Assembly (NCBI GenBank): GCA_020403455.1
Contig: JADBXP010000027.1
Coordinates: 1-64,000, forward strand
Length of the DNA: 64,000 nucleotides
Reading direction: 5' to 3'
From: Chitinophagaceae bacterium
GTDB taxonomy: Bacteria; Bacteroidota; Bacteroidia; Chitinophagales; Chitinophagaceae
Both the position numbers and the translations under genes were made by a program. Of the stretch, positions 1-8,079 are shown in pieces (position 1 is the first letter of the stretch; every line of letters begins with the position of its first letter). The notes below the pieces were generated by a model. That model searched no databases. It was not told the origin of the DNA and was given only the letters and a program-made list of their open reading frames with translations.

Positions 1-125
1 CAGCGCCTATATACTGAGTTGGAAAGGTTGTGTTTACGAAGGGTGACGGTAACACCAAACTGATCTGCTTCGTTGAGAATTGACAGTTTCTCCGCAGTTG
101 AGAAACTCCTTCTGTTTCTTGACAT
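1..125 (-). CDS. IS3-family transposase OrfA, N-terminal part
   Basis: The reading frame opens with ATG at 125 and runs off the window. The first 40 or so residues include FSTAEKLSILNEADQFG and end in a segment like LSNSVYRRW. This is the helix-turn-helix that OrfA proteins of IS3/IS911 elements use to bind the terminal repeats. Family knowledge says OrfA is made alone or fused to the OrfB integrase by frameshifting; OrfB is not in the window. Whether the element is intact cannot be judged. Confidence 0.7.
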   Translation of the reverse strand, partial: MSRNRRSFSTAEKLSILNEADQFGVTVTLRKHNLSNSVYRR

Positions 126-190
126 AATTCCTAAATTTACTGACTTAATTGTTTTTATAATTCTGTCCAGCTATTTAGGGGGTCAATACA
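1..190 (-). mobile_element. IS3-family insertion sequence, left end (cut by window edge)
   Basis: The stretch holds the start of a transposase OrfA on the minus strand. About 65 bases upstream of that start is a terminus reading, on the minus strand, TGTATTGACCCCCTAAATAG. A TG...CA end and this spacing are typical of IS3-family inverted repeats. The boundary at 189-190 is inferred from the terminal TG; the second end and any target duplication lie outside the window. The element abuts the GTCTTTGG repeats that begin at 194. Confidence 0.7.
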
Positions 191-193
191 ATA

Positions 194-262
194 GCTAAAG
201 ACATTGTAAAAGTCTTTGGTCTTTGGCAGTTGGTCTTTGGCAGTTGGTCTTTGGCTTGATTT
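194..262. repeat. GTCTTTGG-type repeat block, left of the four-helix gene
   Basis: A run of near-identical GTCTTTGG phrases separated by GCAGTTG ends in GGTCTTTGGCTTGATTT. It opens with GCTAAAGACATTGTaAAAG, in which AAAGAC and GTCTTT can pair as a hairpin. The same strings recur at 817-832, 883-915 and 921-937 on the far side of the four-helix-bundle gene, so that gene lies between copies. The remaining bases up to 368 are AT-rich and show no gene. Confidence 0.75.
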
Positions 263-368
263 AAGTCATCTAATTGTTTCTACAATCAAAATATAAAACA
301 ATTAAAATTTTTAATCTAGTGTAGAAACCTTTAAGTATTGGGCATCAAACCTAAATAATTTTCCTACG

Positions 369-722
369 TCACTCAACAATACTTTCTCTCAATGCATTGA
401 TTCTTTTTTGAACTAAATGCAACCTATTGAGAAAAGATGTAAGGTCAATTGAAATATTTTGATAAACTCTTTTTACTAATTCTAGATATGTTTCTAATTC
501 AAATGAGGACCCTAACGATATATCAAGAAATCGAGCAAAATCTGCGGAAGTCCTCCTGCTTGCACCTTCAGCAATATTCGCTGGAATAGCTATCGTCGCT
601 CGCTTCATTTGAGAACATAATCCGTATTTTTCATCACTAGGTAGTTGTTTTGTAATTCCATATACTACTTGTACCAACTCCATTGATTCTCTCCAAACTT
701 CTAACTTTCTAAAATTTCTCAT
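369..722 (-). CDS. Four-helix bundle protein (23S rRNA intervening-sequence protein family)
   Basis: The product is about 117 residues from the chosen start, MRNFRKLEVW at 722; two in-frame ATGs lie upstream (at 731 and 761), but family members normally begin with this F-x-x-L-x-x-W motif. Also present are the family hallmarks IPANIAEG in the middle and GSSFELETYLEL towards the C-terminus. The family forms small helical bundles that oligomerise; members occur inside 23S rRNA intervening sequences, and the related Avd protein works in diversity-generating retroelements. No rRNA or reverse transcriptase is visible here, so the role is unknown. The gene stands alone between GTCTTTGG repeats at the edge of the polysaccharide locus. 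Confidence 0.85.
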   Translation of the reverse strand: MRNFRKLEVWRESMELVQVVYGITKQLPSDEKYGLCSQMKRATIAIPANIAEGASRRTSADFARFLDISLGSSFELETYLELVKRVYQNISIDLTSFLNRLHLVQKRINALRESIVE

Positions 723-770
723 GTTTAACATTTTAGATGAAAGTATCGAGCGGAAAAGCAACAGTAAAAA

Positions 771-1053
771 GTATTTGGTCTTTAGAACCAGTCTCTAAAC
801 CCAGTCTTTGGCGGTTGGTCTTTGGCTTGATTGCAGTAGCGTAATTGTTTGTACCAACAAAGCTAAAGACTAAAGACCAATGGCTAAAGACATTGTGAAA
901 GTCTTTGGTCTTTGGGTTAAGGTCTTTGGCTTGATTTGAGAAACCGATTAGATTCAAACATCAATAAAAAAATTTATGGTGATTTTATTTCTTTTTTAAA
1001 AAAATCAAAGCATTGAAAATTTGCCAAAGACTAAAGACCAAAAGCCAAAGACC
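771..1053. repeat. GTCTTTGG-type repeat block, right of the four-helix gene
   Basis: This gene-free stretch contains at least six GTCTTTGG or GTCTTTAG phrases, plus inverted copies (CCAAAGAC, TAAAGACC) near 868-879 and 1023-1053. It repeats the string GCTAAAGACATTGTgAAAG at 883 and the GGTCTTTGGCTTGATT string at 817 and 921, both seen left of the gene at 194-262. The direct and inverted copies could fold into extended hairpins. Apparent short reading frames here are only translations of the repeat. Confidence 0.75.
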
Positions 1054-1062
1054 GACTTTCCT

Positions 1063-2172
1063 CTATTCATATTCATTAACAAATTCAAATCCATGTGCTC
1101 TGAGAATCTGATATTTCGTGAACGCTTTCACATCAGCATCAACCATGTCTTTGACCAGTTCTTCCAGTGTAAAAGATGGCTTCCAACCCAATTTTTGAAA
1201 TGCCTTGGTGGCATCCCCAATTAGCAGATCTACCTCTGTAGGGCGGAAATAACGAGGATCAACTTTCACAACTGTCTGTCCAATGGGTAACTTATAGGTG
1301 CCCTCACAACTGGTAACCTTTCCAATTTCGCTTACCCCCTGACCCTCAAATTGAAGATGTATTCCCAACTGTTTAAATGCCAGTATAACAAAGTCCCGAA
1401 TTCTTGTTGTTACCCCGGTTGCCAGAACAAAATCATCGGCTTCATTGTGTTGCAAGATGCGCCACATGCCTTCCACATAGTCCCTGGCATGACCCCAGTC
1501 CCGCTGAGCATCGAGGTTACCAAGGTAGAGGCAGTCCTGTAAGCCCAGAGCAATTTTGGCAGCCGCCCTGGTGATCTTACGGGTAACAAAGGTTTCACCC
1601 CGCAAAGGAGATTCATGGTTGAATAAAATTCCGTTCGAGGCGAACATACCATAGGCTTCCCTATAATTTACGGTGATCCAATAGGCGTATAGCTTGGCGA
1701 CACCATATGGAGAGCGGGGATAGAAGGGGGTGTTTTCATTTTGGGGAACTGCTTGCACTTTACCGTACAATTCCGAGGTAGATGCCTGGTATATGCGAGT
1801 CTTATTTACTAGACCCAGTAAACGCACTGCCTCGAGTATACGTAGCGTACCGATACCATCTGCATTCGCAGTGTACTCAGGTGTCTCAAAACTTACCTGA
1901 ACATGGCTCATTGCCGCAAGATTATAAATTTCATCAGGTTGTACTTCCTGGATAATGCGAATCAAGTTGGTAGAATCGGTAAGATCGCCATAATGAAGTA
2001 TCAGGTTACGATGGGGTACCTGGGGATCTTCGTAAAGGTGATCGATTCTGCCCGTATTGAACAATGAACTTCGGCGCTTGATGCCATGTACTTCATATCC
2101 TTTGTTCAGCAAAAGTTCTGCCAGATAAGCACCGTCCTGTCCGGTAATACCGGTGATGATGGCTTTTTTCAT
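1063..2172 (-). CDS. gmd: GDP-mannose 4,6-dehydratase
   Basis: This is a 369-residue extended short-chain dehydrogenase that converts GDP-D-mannose to GDP-4-keto-6-deoxymannose in the cytoplasm, the precursor of GDP-L-fucose, GDP-rhamnose and related sugars. The NADP-binding motif [12 protein letters not shown] lies at residues 8-19, the active-site STSE at 131-134, and the catalytic Tyr156-x3-Lys160 pair in PYGVAK. Length and motifs are normal for Gmd. It overlaps the upstream glycosyltransferase by 4 bp, so it is probably the last gene of the minus-strand polysaccharide operon. No GDP-fucose synthase (fcl) lies in the window, so the final product is not settled. Its base composition is less AT-rich than most of the locus. 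Confidence 0.96.
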   Translation of the reverse strand: MKKAIITGITGQDGAYLAELLLNKGYEVHGIKRRSSLFNTGRIDHLYEDPQVPHRNLILHYGDLTDSTNLIRIIQEVQPDEIYNLAAMSHVQVSFETPEYTANADGIGTLRILEAVRLLGLVNKTRIYQASTSELYGKVQAVPQNENTPFYPRSPYGVAKLYAYWITVNYREAYGMFASNGILFNHESPLRGETFVTRKITRAAAKIALGLQDCLYLGNLDAQRDWGHARDYVEGMWRILQHNEADDFVLATGVTTRIRDFVILAFKQLGIHLQFEGQGVSEIGKVTSCEGTYKLPIGQTVVKVDPRYFRPTEVDLLIGDATKAFQKLGWKPSFTLEELVKDMVDADVKAFTKYQILRAHGFEFVNEYE

Positions 2173-3170
2173 GAATTGGTGTCGGTTTTAAAATAATGTC
2201 CAAATAATCTTTCTGATCCTTCCCATTGTAATCGAATCCAAATGTACATTACAATATATAGAAAGAAAACTACCAGAGCGGGAATGAAACCTACTTTGTA
2301 CAAAATGAATGACAAAAGAAATTGCAAACTGGCATATATCAATGATACCGGAACATGTGGCCATTTTCGCTCATTCACTAAGTATTGATAAAAATGGGTA
2401 CGATGTGGCGTCCATACTTTTTCTCCCCGGATGATTCTTAATACTATAGTACCAACAGAGTCGAGTCCATACACTCCAAACAATAAAATCCAGACAGCAC
2501 TGTCAGTGGAAATCATTACCTGTATGATCATCAATGAAATAATATAAGCGATAGATATACTGCCTACATCTCCTGAAAAGCAAATGGCTTTTTTTCTTAC
2601 ATTAAAAAGTGAAAATGCAACCAATGCAGAAATTAGACTATAAAAAACAGGTAAAACTGGCAAAAAGTATATCCCAGAAATTTTTAGTATCCACAATATT
2701 CCAATCATGGCGATTGAATACAATGCATTCATGCCATTGATGCCATCCATGAAATTGTAGGAATTGATGATACCTACCACCAGAATAAATCCGGGGACTA
2801 TCTGCCAGGGTTTCATTTTGAATAATCCGCCGGTTTGCCAAAGCAGTAATGATACTGCAATCACCTGTACAGTTACCCGAATGATGGGGTGAACTGATTT
2901 TAGGTCATCAGAAAAACTAACCAATGAAATCAATAAGAGACCGGTAAGGGTAGAACGATAATGAATGAATTCACCGGTGAAAGCAAGGGGAAGAAAGAAA
3001 GCTATTGGAAAGATAAATCCAGCCCCGGTGATGGTCACATCCTTGTGTGAACTGCGAAGAGAAGGAACATCCGTCAATTGTAATTTACGTGCAATCATGA
3101 TGTACAACAAAATCATTCCGGCATACAGGAAGCCAAAATAAATGAGGTAGATCCATTGACTATTATTCAT
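2169..3170 (-). CDS. WecA/MraY-family undecaprenyl-phosphate sugar-1-phosphate transferase
   Basis: A polytopic membrane protein of 333 residues with about ten hydrophobic segments. Family motifs are [13 protein letters not shown] near residue 38, the acidic SFSDDLKSV, then [11 protein letters not shown] and FSGDVGS, which correspond to the Mg2+- and UDP-sugar-binding cytoplasmic loops. Such enzymes transfer a HexNAc-1-phosphate from UDP-sugar to undecaprenyl phosphate and so start assembly of a lipid-linked glycan. It is the only initiating transferase seen in the locus. It overlaps gmd downstream by 4 bp. The sugar specificity cannot be read from the sequence. Confidence 0.88.
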   Translation of the reverse strand: MNNSQWIYLIYFGFLYAGMILLYIMIARKLQLTDVPSLRSSHKDVTITGAGFIFPIAFFLPLAFTGEFIHYRSTLTGLLLISLVSFSDDLKSVHPIIRVTVQVIAVSLLLWQTGGLFKMKPWQIVPGFILVVGIINSYNFMDGINGMNALYSIAMIGILWILKISGIYFLPVLPVFYSLISALVAFSLFNVRKKAICFSGDVGSISIAYIISLMIIQVMISTDSAVWILLFGVYGLDSVGTIVLRIIRGEKVWTPHRTHFYQYLVNERKWPHVPVSLIYASLQFLLSFILYKVGFIPALVVFFLYIVMYIWIRLQWEGSERLFGHYFKTDTNS

Positions 3171-3306
3171 ATTTTAATGAAATATCATTGAGAGAAGATG
3201 TAACCATGTAAAATTGAGTATTTTACTTGAAATCTTAACTTTATTAGATTGATTTATGCTAATTGATTGAAAAGTTTATTTGATCTATACAAATCAGCAA
3301 ATAGTG

Positions 3307-4209
3307 TTAGCCGGTCGTTACTCCGATATGGTCAAAAGACCGAAAAGTTCGCATCAATCCCTCTTTGGCAGACAAAGGAAACGGCTTCCCTATAGCAGTC
3401 TTTATTTTTTGGTTACTCACAACATAGGACTCTGTCAGTTTTTGTAAACGTTCAGAATTGAGCGGCAGTTTCAGCCAATCACCCAAACAAGCGAATGCTC
3501 GTATTAAATTGACCGGCAGAGAAAGAAACTTAGGTTGTCGGCCAAGCGATTCAGCTATTGCCCGAATCAAATCATTGGTGGATAATGATTCGTCATCCGC
3601 CATGTTGTAAACTCCTGAAGGAATATCTTCGCGGTGAATCAATTCATTGATCACAAAGCAGAGGTTTTCAACACTGCAAAAGGAGCGCTGGTTGTTAAAG
3701 GCAGCCAGTGGCCAGTGTATGTTTTTACTTACTACCCGGTATAAAAGATTTAAGTTCCCCTTGTTACCGGGACCGTGTATCATACAAGGGCGAATGATAT
3801 AAACCCGTTTTCCAGCTGGTATGGATTGTTCGAGGATATATTGTTCAGCCAATAGCTTACTCTTACCGTAATGTGTCTGTGGGTTAGGTTTCACCTCCTC
3901 AGTTAAAACACCCGCCACCACATCAGCAGCTGCTTTGACTGAACTCAGTGTGATGAAAACACTTGCATTAGATAAAAGAAAGGCATCGAAGATCTTTTTT
4001 GTCAATTCAGTATTTACTTGATAATACTCTTCGGGTTGGACAACATTTTTTGTATCGTGTGCTTTACCCGCCAAATGAATAACAATATCTTCTTGCACAA
4101 ACACTGCCTCGCCTCTATTGTAAGGTCTGAATTGATATCCCGATGATAAGTAAGATTGCAGATGGGTGCCTACAAATCCGGAACTTCCAGTAAGATATAT
4201 TGAATTCAC
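3307..4209 (-). CDS. NAD-dependent epimerase/dehydratase (nucleotide-sugar SDR)
   Basis: This 300-residue extended SDR has a Rossmann motif GSSGFVGTHL at residues 8-17 and the catalytic Tyr114-x3-Lys118 in HYGKSK. It resembles the UDP-glucose 4-epimerase/WbpV-like enzymes that often precede the WecA-type transferase in O-antigen loci and make or reduce the first sugar of the unit. Its start overlaps the end of the upstream glycosyltransferase by 4 bp. Exact substrate and reaction are unknown. The 136 bp to the next gene downstream hold no other gene. Confidence 0.8.
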   Translation of the reverse strand: MNSIYLTGSSGFVGTHLQSYLSSGYQFRPYNRGEAVFVQEDIVIHLAGKAHDTKNVVQPEEYYQVNTELTKKIFDAFLLSNASVFITLSSVKAAADVVAGVLTEEVKPNPQTHYGKSKLLAEQYILEQSIPAGKRVYIIRPCMIHGPGNKGNLNLLYRVVSKNIHWPLAAFNNQRSFCSVENLCFVINELIHREDIPSGVYNMADDESLSTNDLIRAIAESLGRQPKFLSLPVNLIRAFACLGDWLKLPLNSERLQKLTESYVVSNQKIKTAIGKPFPLSAKEGLMRTFRSFDHIGVTTG

Positions 4210-5375
4210 AAGTAAGATATAATCATTTTACTCATTTGCTCATTTATTCTATCCCTTCTGTACTTATCTACAAAACCCAATCGATTGATTACAGTATAAT
4301 CATTTTCTTTCAATTTATCAACCAACCCAACAGCATCTCCGGGTTTGAATATTATTACGTTTTCTACGTTATCTTGAATAAATTTTTGTGCATACCCCGA
4401 AACGCCGGCAATAATTGGCCGTGGGAATGAAGCTAATTCGAATATTTTGGATGGCAGAACTTTTTCAAATGCGTCATATTCGTTTAGATGAAGAAAAAGA
4501 AAACTAGAGTTCTTATATACTTCTAACAAATCCTTACGCTTCATAGGAGCCTCTATAGCCACATTGGTGAGTCCAAACTCATTTACTTTGTCAACCAGCA
4601 ATTTCTTCGCTCCACCATCGCCGATAATTCTGAATCGATAATGATTACCCAATAATTTTGCAACTAATGGTATAATCTTATGAAGACCCTGACCTTCTCC
4701 GATATTGCCGGCATAAGTTATAACTTTAATATCAACCGGTACATGTTCAATAAAATCTTGTTGAAAAATAAACTCGTCATCAATTCCATTAGTAAAATTA
4801 GAAATATTTTTATTTCCATATTTTGTAAAATAAGAAACAAATCCTTTTGAGATTAAGTTAATGTGAATTGCATATTGAAATACGCGGTTTTCTATGATTT
4901 TCAGAATTGGCAGAAGCAATATTTTCAGTATTCTATTTTGTAAAACATCTGATAATGTATCAACAAATAAATCTCTTATATCTAGTATAAGAGGTATTGA
5001 CTTTTTTTTTGCTATTCGATATCCTAAAAATGCAGTAAATAATCGTGATGAGGAGGCAAAAACTAAATCATATTGTTGATTTTTGGTAATTTTTACAGTT
5101 TCCCGGTAATATTTCAAAAAAGCAAGAATCTGATCCAATAACCCGCTATTATGTTCGGGTAATTTAATTCGTTTGATTAGGAGATTACCAGATTCTTCTT
5201 CTGTAGCTGCTTCTACATTAAAAGATTGATACCTATTCGGCAAAGTTGTTATAACCTCAACATCGGCTGTATGTTGCAACTGCTTGCTTACTTCTTTTGC
5301 CAATGGTGAATTTCTAAATGAACCTGCACACAAATCCGGTTCAAAATAGAATGTTAAGTAAAGTATTTTTTTCAC
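4206..5375 (-). CDS. Glycosyltransferase family 4 (GT-B)
   Basis: A 389-residue GT-B enzyme opening with FYFEPDLCAGSFRNSPLAKE, the N-terminal acceptor-domain pattern of WbuB/WcaL-like transferases. The C-terminal donor domain shows ITYAGNIGEGQGLHKII followed by an E-x7-E-like segment around FEKVLPSKIFELASF. It should add a sugar from an NDP donor to the lipid-linked oligosaccharide at the inner face of the membrane. It overlaps neighbours on both sides by 4 bp, which argues for translational coupling with the heparinase-like gene upstream and the epimerase downstream. Donor and acceptor are not known. Confidence 0.88.
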   Translation of the reverse strand: MKKILYLTFYFEPDLCAGSFRNSPLAKEVSKQLQHTADVEVITTLPNRYQSFNVEAATEEESGNLLIKRIKLPEHNSGLLDQILAFLKYYRETVKITKNQQYDLVFASSSRLFTAFLGYRIAKKKSIPLILDIRDLFVDTLSDVLQNRILKILLLPILKIIENRVFQYAIHINLISKGFVSYFTKYGNKNISNFTNGIDDEFIFQQDFIEHVPVDIKVITYAGNIGEGQGLHKIIPLVAKLLGNHYRFRIIGDGGAKKLLVDKVNEFGLTNVAIEAPMKRKDLLEVYKNSSFLFLHLNEYDAFEKVLPSKIFELASFPRPIIAGVSGYAQKFIQDNVENVIIFKPGDAVGLVDKLKENDYTVINRLGFVDKYRRDRINEQMSKMIISYL

Positions 5376-6964
5376 AATAATTCAATTGTCATTTCGACAG
5401 TATCTTTCACTTGATAAATCAATTGTGTGCCTTGCTCATATTCATTAAAATGAGTAGAATATATTCCACTTTCAAATGTGAATTGTGTTGGTTCAGTAAA
5501 TGTGATTCGAATGTTCTTGTCCTCCAAAATATATCCAAAAGAACGTATTGAACTATGTTTGCTTAATTGCAAAGAACCTGTAGCAAATAAATCAATTAAT
5601 GAATTAGTATTTGAAACACTATCTCTGATTGTAAATTTGAACTTGCCAACTTTAGTGATAATTCTTTTATGTATTGAATTTTTATCATGATACGGCGATA
5701 CGCTTACCTCAATACAATTTTCGCCTATATTATTTTTAAACTTTGCTCTGTCGCCTATTCTAAAACTAGACCATACATCACTTTGATTTAACCCTCCTAT
5801 TGTAACTGTGTTATGAGAGTGAGTACTGCGTTCTTCTGATCGTAAATGATTAGAATTATACGTAGAAATACCCCGATCTACAATGATCTGCTTTCCCTTA
5901 TACCAGAGACAAAAATTTCCGATGTCGGCGTGAGTATGACCTGGTTGATAAGAAGGTTGAACGCCACCCGTTTTGATTACAATTTCCCAATTCTCCCCAT
6001 AAATTTTTGCAAAGCCAGAATGTGAAAATAAAATTGGTTGAGACGTAATTTTCAAATATTCCGCTGCAGTAACTAATTTTTCAGTAGTTGGGGCAATTCC
6101 TTCCGCAGCATCGTTCATTAAAGCCCAGGAACCATCCGGAAAACTATATGTTTTTATCCAACTTAACATTTTGGAAGCAGTATTTTCAAATGCGCCAAGG
6201 TCTAATGAATGAGACTTTGAACCATTTCTGTAAACATCAATACATATCAAAAGTTTGCTTAATAATATACTATGGTACATTACGCTACACTCATAGTGAC
6301 TGCCATCATCTAATATTTGCTCACTGAGTTGCGCTATTAATAATTGATGTGATTTTTTTTGAAGTTGAAAATCATCAAGATAGATTGATGCAAGAAATAA
6401 GCAAAACAAATTTTCTAATAGATGATTTCCTAAAATGTGATATTCCAGATTATGTTCCAGATAATCTACTTGTTTTAGTATGGCCTCGAGAATAATGGCA
6501 TCCGATATAGGATAACGTGAATGGAAAAGGAGACAGTTTACTATTCGAATAGAAACCGGATATGGCTCCAGTTGCACTTTTGAGGATAATAAGTCAGTAG
6601 AAAATTTTTTTAATAATTGCAGACGTTCCTCAGATGGAATAGTTTCATCCAACAAATAGGTAAAATATTGTAAATTATAATTCCACAATTTTCCATGACC
6701 CTTAAAATTCCAATCTACACCATCAATAAATGTATGCTTCAATCCGATAAATTCGAAAGTATTTTCACTTAAAAACTCTTTCGTGGTTGAACCTAAAATA
6801 GCAGCTGAATTTACATTGAATGTTTTTATAGTATGCTTAGAGTACTTTTTATAATGATTTATTGAAATGAAGTATTTTTTTAACCTATAGAATAACTGAT
6901 ATTGAAATTGAATAAGCTTTATAAAACGAAGTGTATGGAAAAATCTTAAGAACCCTTTAAACAT
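5372..6964 (-). CDS. Heparinase II/III family protein
   Basis: A 530-residue protein with an (alpha/alpha) toroid-like N-terminal half, containing EPYPVSIRIVNCLLF and HILGNHLLEN, and a C-terminal heparinase II/III-like half with PGHTHADIGNF and a RSTHSHNTVTIGG segment. Characterised relatives are polysaccharide lyases that cleave uronate-containing glycans by beta-elimination. Inside biosynthesis loci such proteins are commonly found beside a GT4 and an ADH-Gfo fusion, where a modifying or length-trimming role is suspected. No signal peptide is evident, which is odd for a lyase of exported glycan. It abuts wecB directly. Confidence 0.83.
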   Translation of the reverse strand: MFKGFLRFFHTLRFIKLIQFQYQLFYRLKKYFISINHYKKYSKHTIKTFNVNSAAILGSTTKEFLSENTFEFIGLKHTFIDGVDWNFKGHGKLWNYNLQYFTYLLDETIPSEERLQLLKKFSTDLLSSKVQLEPYPVSIRIVNCLLFHSRYPISDAIILEAILKQVDYLEHNLEYHILGNHLLENLFCLFLASIYLDDFQLQKKSHQLLIAQLSEQILDDGSHYECSVMYHSILLSKLLICIDVYRNGSKSHSLDLGAFENTASKMLSWIKTYSFPDGSWALMNDAAEGIAPTTEKLVTAAEYLKITSQPILFSHSGFAKIYGENWEIVIKTGGVQPSYQPGHTHADIGNFCLWYKGKQIIVDRGISTYNSNHLRSEERSTHSHNTVTIGGLNQSDVWSSFRIGDRAKFKNNIGENCIEVSVSPYHDKNSIHKRIITKVGKFKFTIRDSVSNTNSLIDLFATGSLQLSKHSSIRSFGYILEDKNIRITFTEPTQFTFESGIYSTHFNEYEQGTQLIYQVKDTVEMTIELL

Positions 6965-8062
6965 CTATTTATTATTATAGAGCTGATCTAAGATATCAAC
7001 AATACGTTCACCCGTTTTTCCGTCCCACAATTCCGGTATAGCGCCTTTTTTCCACTGACCCTTAAACAATCGAGCAAATGCAGGTGGCAGGTTGTTTGGG
7101 TCTGTTCCTATTAATTCATTGGTACCTATTGTAACGGTCTCAGGTCGTTCGGTATTATTTCGTAAGGTCATGCATGGTACGCGCATCACAGTAGTTTCTT
7201 CAGTAATTCCCCCACTATCAGTTATAACAGCTTTTGCATGTTTTACCAGATAGTTAAACTCTAGATAAGACATAGGATCAATCATGTATAAATTATCTGC
7301 CTGTATACCAAGTAATTTCAGATTTTTAGATGTTCTCGGATGAACCGGAAAAATGACTGGTAATCCCATTGATTCAGTTACAATGGTGTCCAATAGTAGC
7401 TTCAATTTTTGCTCTGCGTCAACGTTCGAGGGCCTATGTAGTGTTAATACAAAGTATTCGCCATTTTCCAAATTCGCTTCAACCCAAATTGCGGGACGTA
7501 ATAATTTTTTTTCTTGCTTGAGTAAAGTATCAATCATTGTATTCCCAACGAAATGAATTCGGTCTTCATTAATTCCGCATTTCCTTAAATTATTATTAGC
7601 CACTTCAGAGGTGGTAAAAAAATGATCGGTTATCGCGTCAGTTACCATTCGATTAATTTCTTCAGGCATAGTTAAATCATAAGATCGGATACCTGCTTCA
7701 ACATGGACGACCTGAATATTCAGTTTCTTAGCTACAATTGAACAAGCTAATGTGGATGTAACATCACCGACTACCAATACGATATCTGTTGGATGAACTT
7801 GCAAATACTTTTCGAATCGAACCATAATATTAGCAGTTTGCTCTGCCTGTGTACCTCCTCCACAATCTAAATTAGCATGCGGTGCAGGTATTCCTAATTG
7901 CACAAAAAAATCATCACTCATATTTTTGTCATAGTGCTGACCTGTGTGAACTAATTGGTAACTTATATCTTTTCCGCTTTTTCGTTGGAGTTCAATGGCA
8001 TCAATTATGGGTGCTACTTTCATAAAATTAGGACGCGCACCAGCAACAAGTGTTATTTTCAT
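6965..8062 (-). CDS. wecB: UDP-N-acetylglucosamine 2-epimerase, non-hydrolysing
   Basis: A 365-residue GT-B-fold epimerase that interconverts UDP-GlcNAc and UDP-ManNAc. The motifs are VAGARPNFMKVAP at the N-terminus, HTGQHYDKNMSD, VVGDVTST, HVEAGIRS, PEEINR, LTLHRPSNVD and TDSGGITEE, and they include the aspartate and glutamates used for catalysis in WecB/MnaA. Length is typical. The gene abuts the heparinase-like gene and lies 17 bp from the oxidoreductase fusion upstream. UDP-ManNAc formed here could feed a UDP-ManNAcA route through one of the two nucleotide-sugar dehydrogenases of this locus; that link is inference. Confidence 0.93.
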   Translation of the reverse strand: MKITLVAGARPNFMKVAPIIDAIELQRKSGKDISYQLVHTGQHYDKNMSDDFFVQLGIPAPHANLDCGGGTQAEQTANIMVRFEKYLQVHPTDIVLVVGDVTSTLACSIVAKKLNIQVVHVEAGIRSYDLTMPEEINRMVTDAITDHFFTTSEVANNNLRKCGINEDRIHFVGNTMIDTLLKQEKKLLRPAIWVEANLENGEYFVLTLHRPSNVDAEQKLKLLLDTIVTESMGLPVIFPVHPRTSKNLKLLGIQADNLYMIDPMSYLEFNYLVKHAKAVITDSGGITEETTVMRVPCMTLRNNTERPETVTIGTNELIGTDPNNLPPAFARLFKGQWKKGAIPELWDGKTGERIVDILDQLYNNK

Positions 8063-8079
8063 ATATAGACTTACTATAA

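Noticed and set aside
369..722. 23S rRNA intervening sequence at this place
   Set aside because: The protein family fits, but no rRNA sequence flanks the gene.
733..1224. Short proteins rich in PKTKDQ or similar near the four-helix gene
   Set aside because: They are translations of the GTCTTTGG repeat and of the antisense of gmd.
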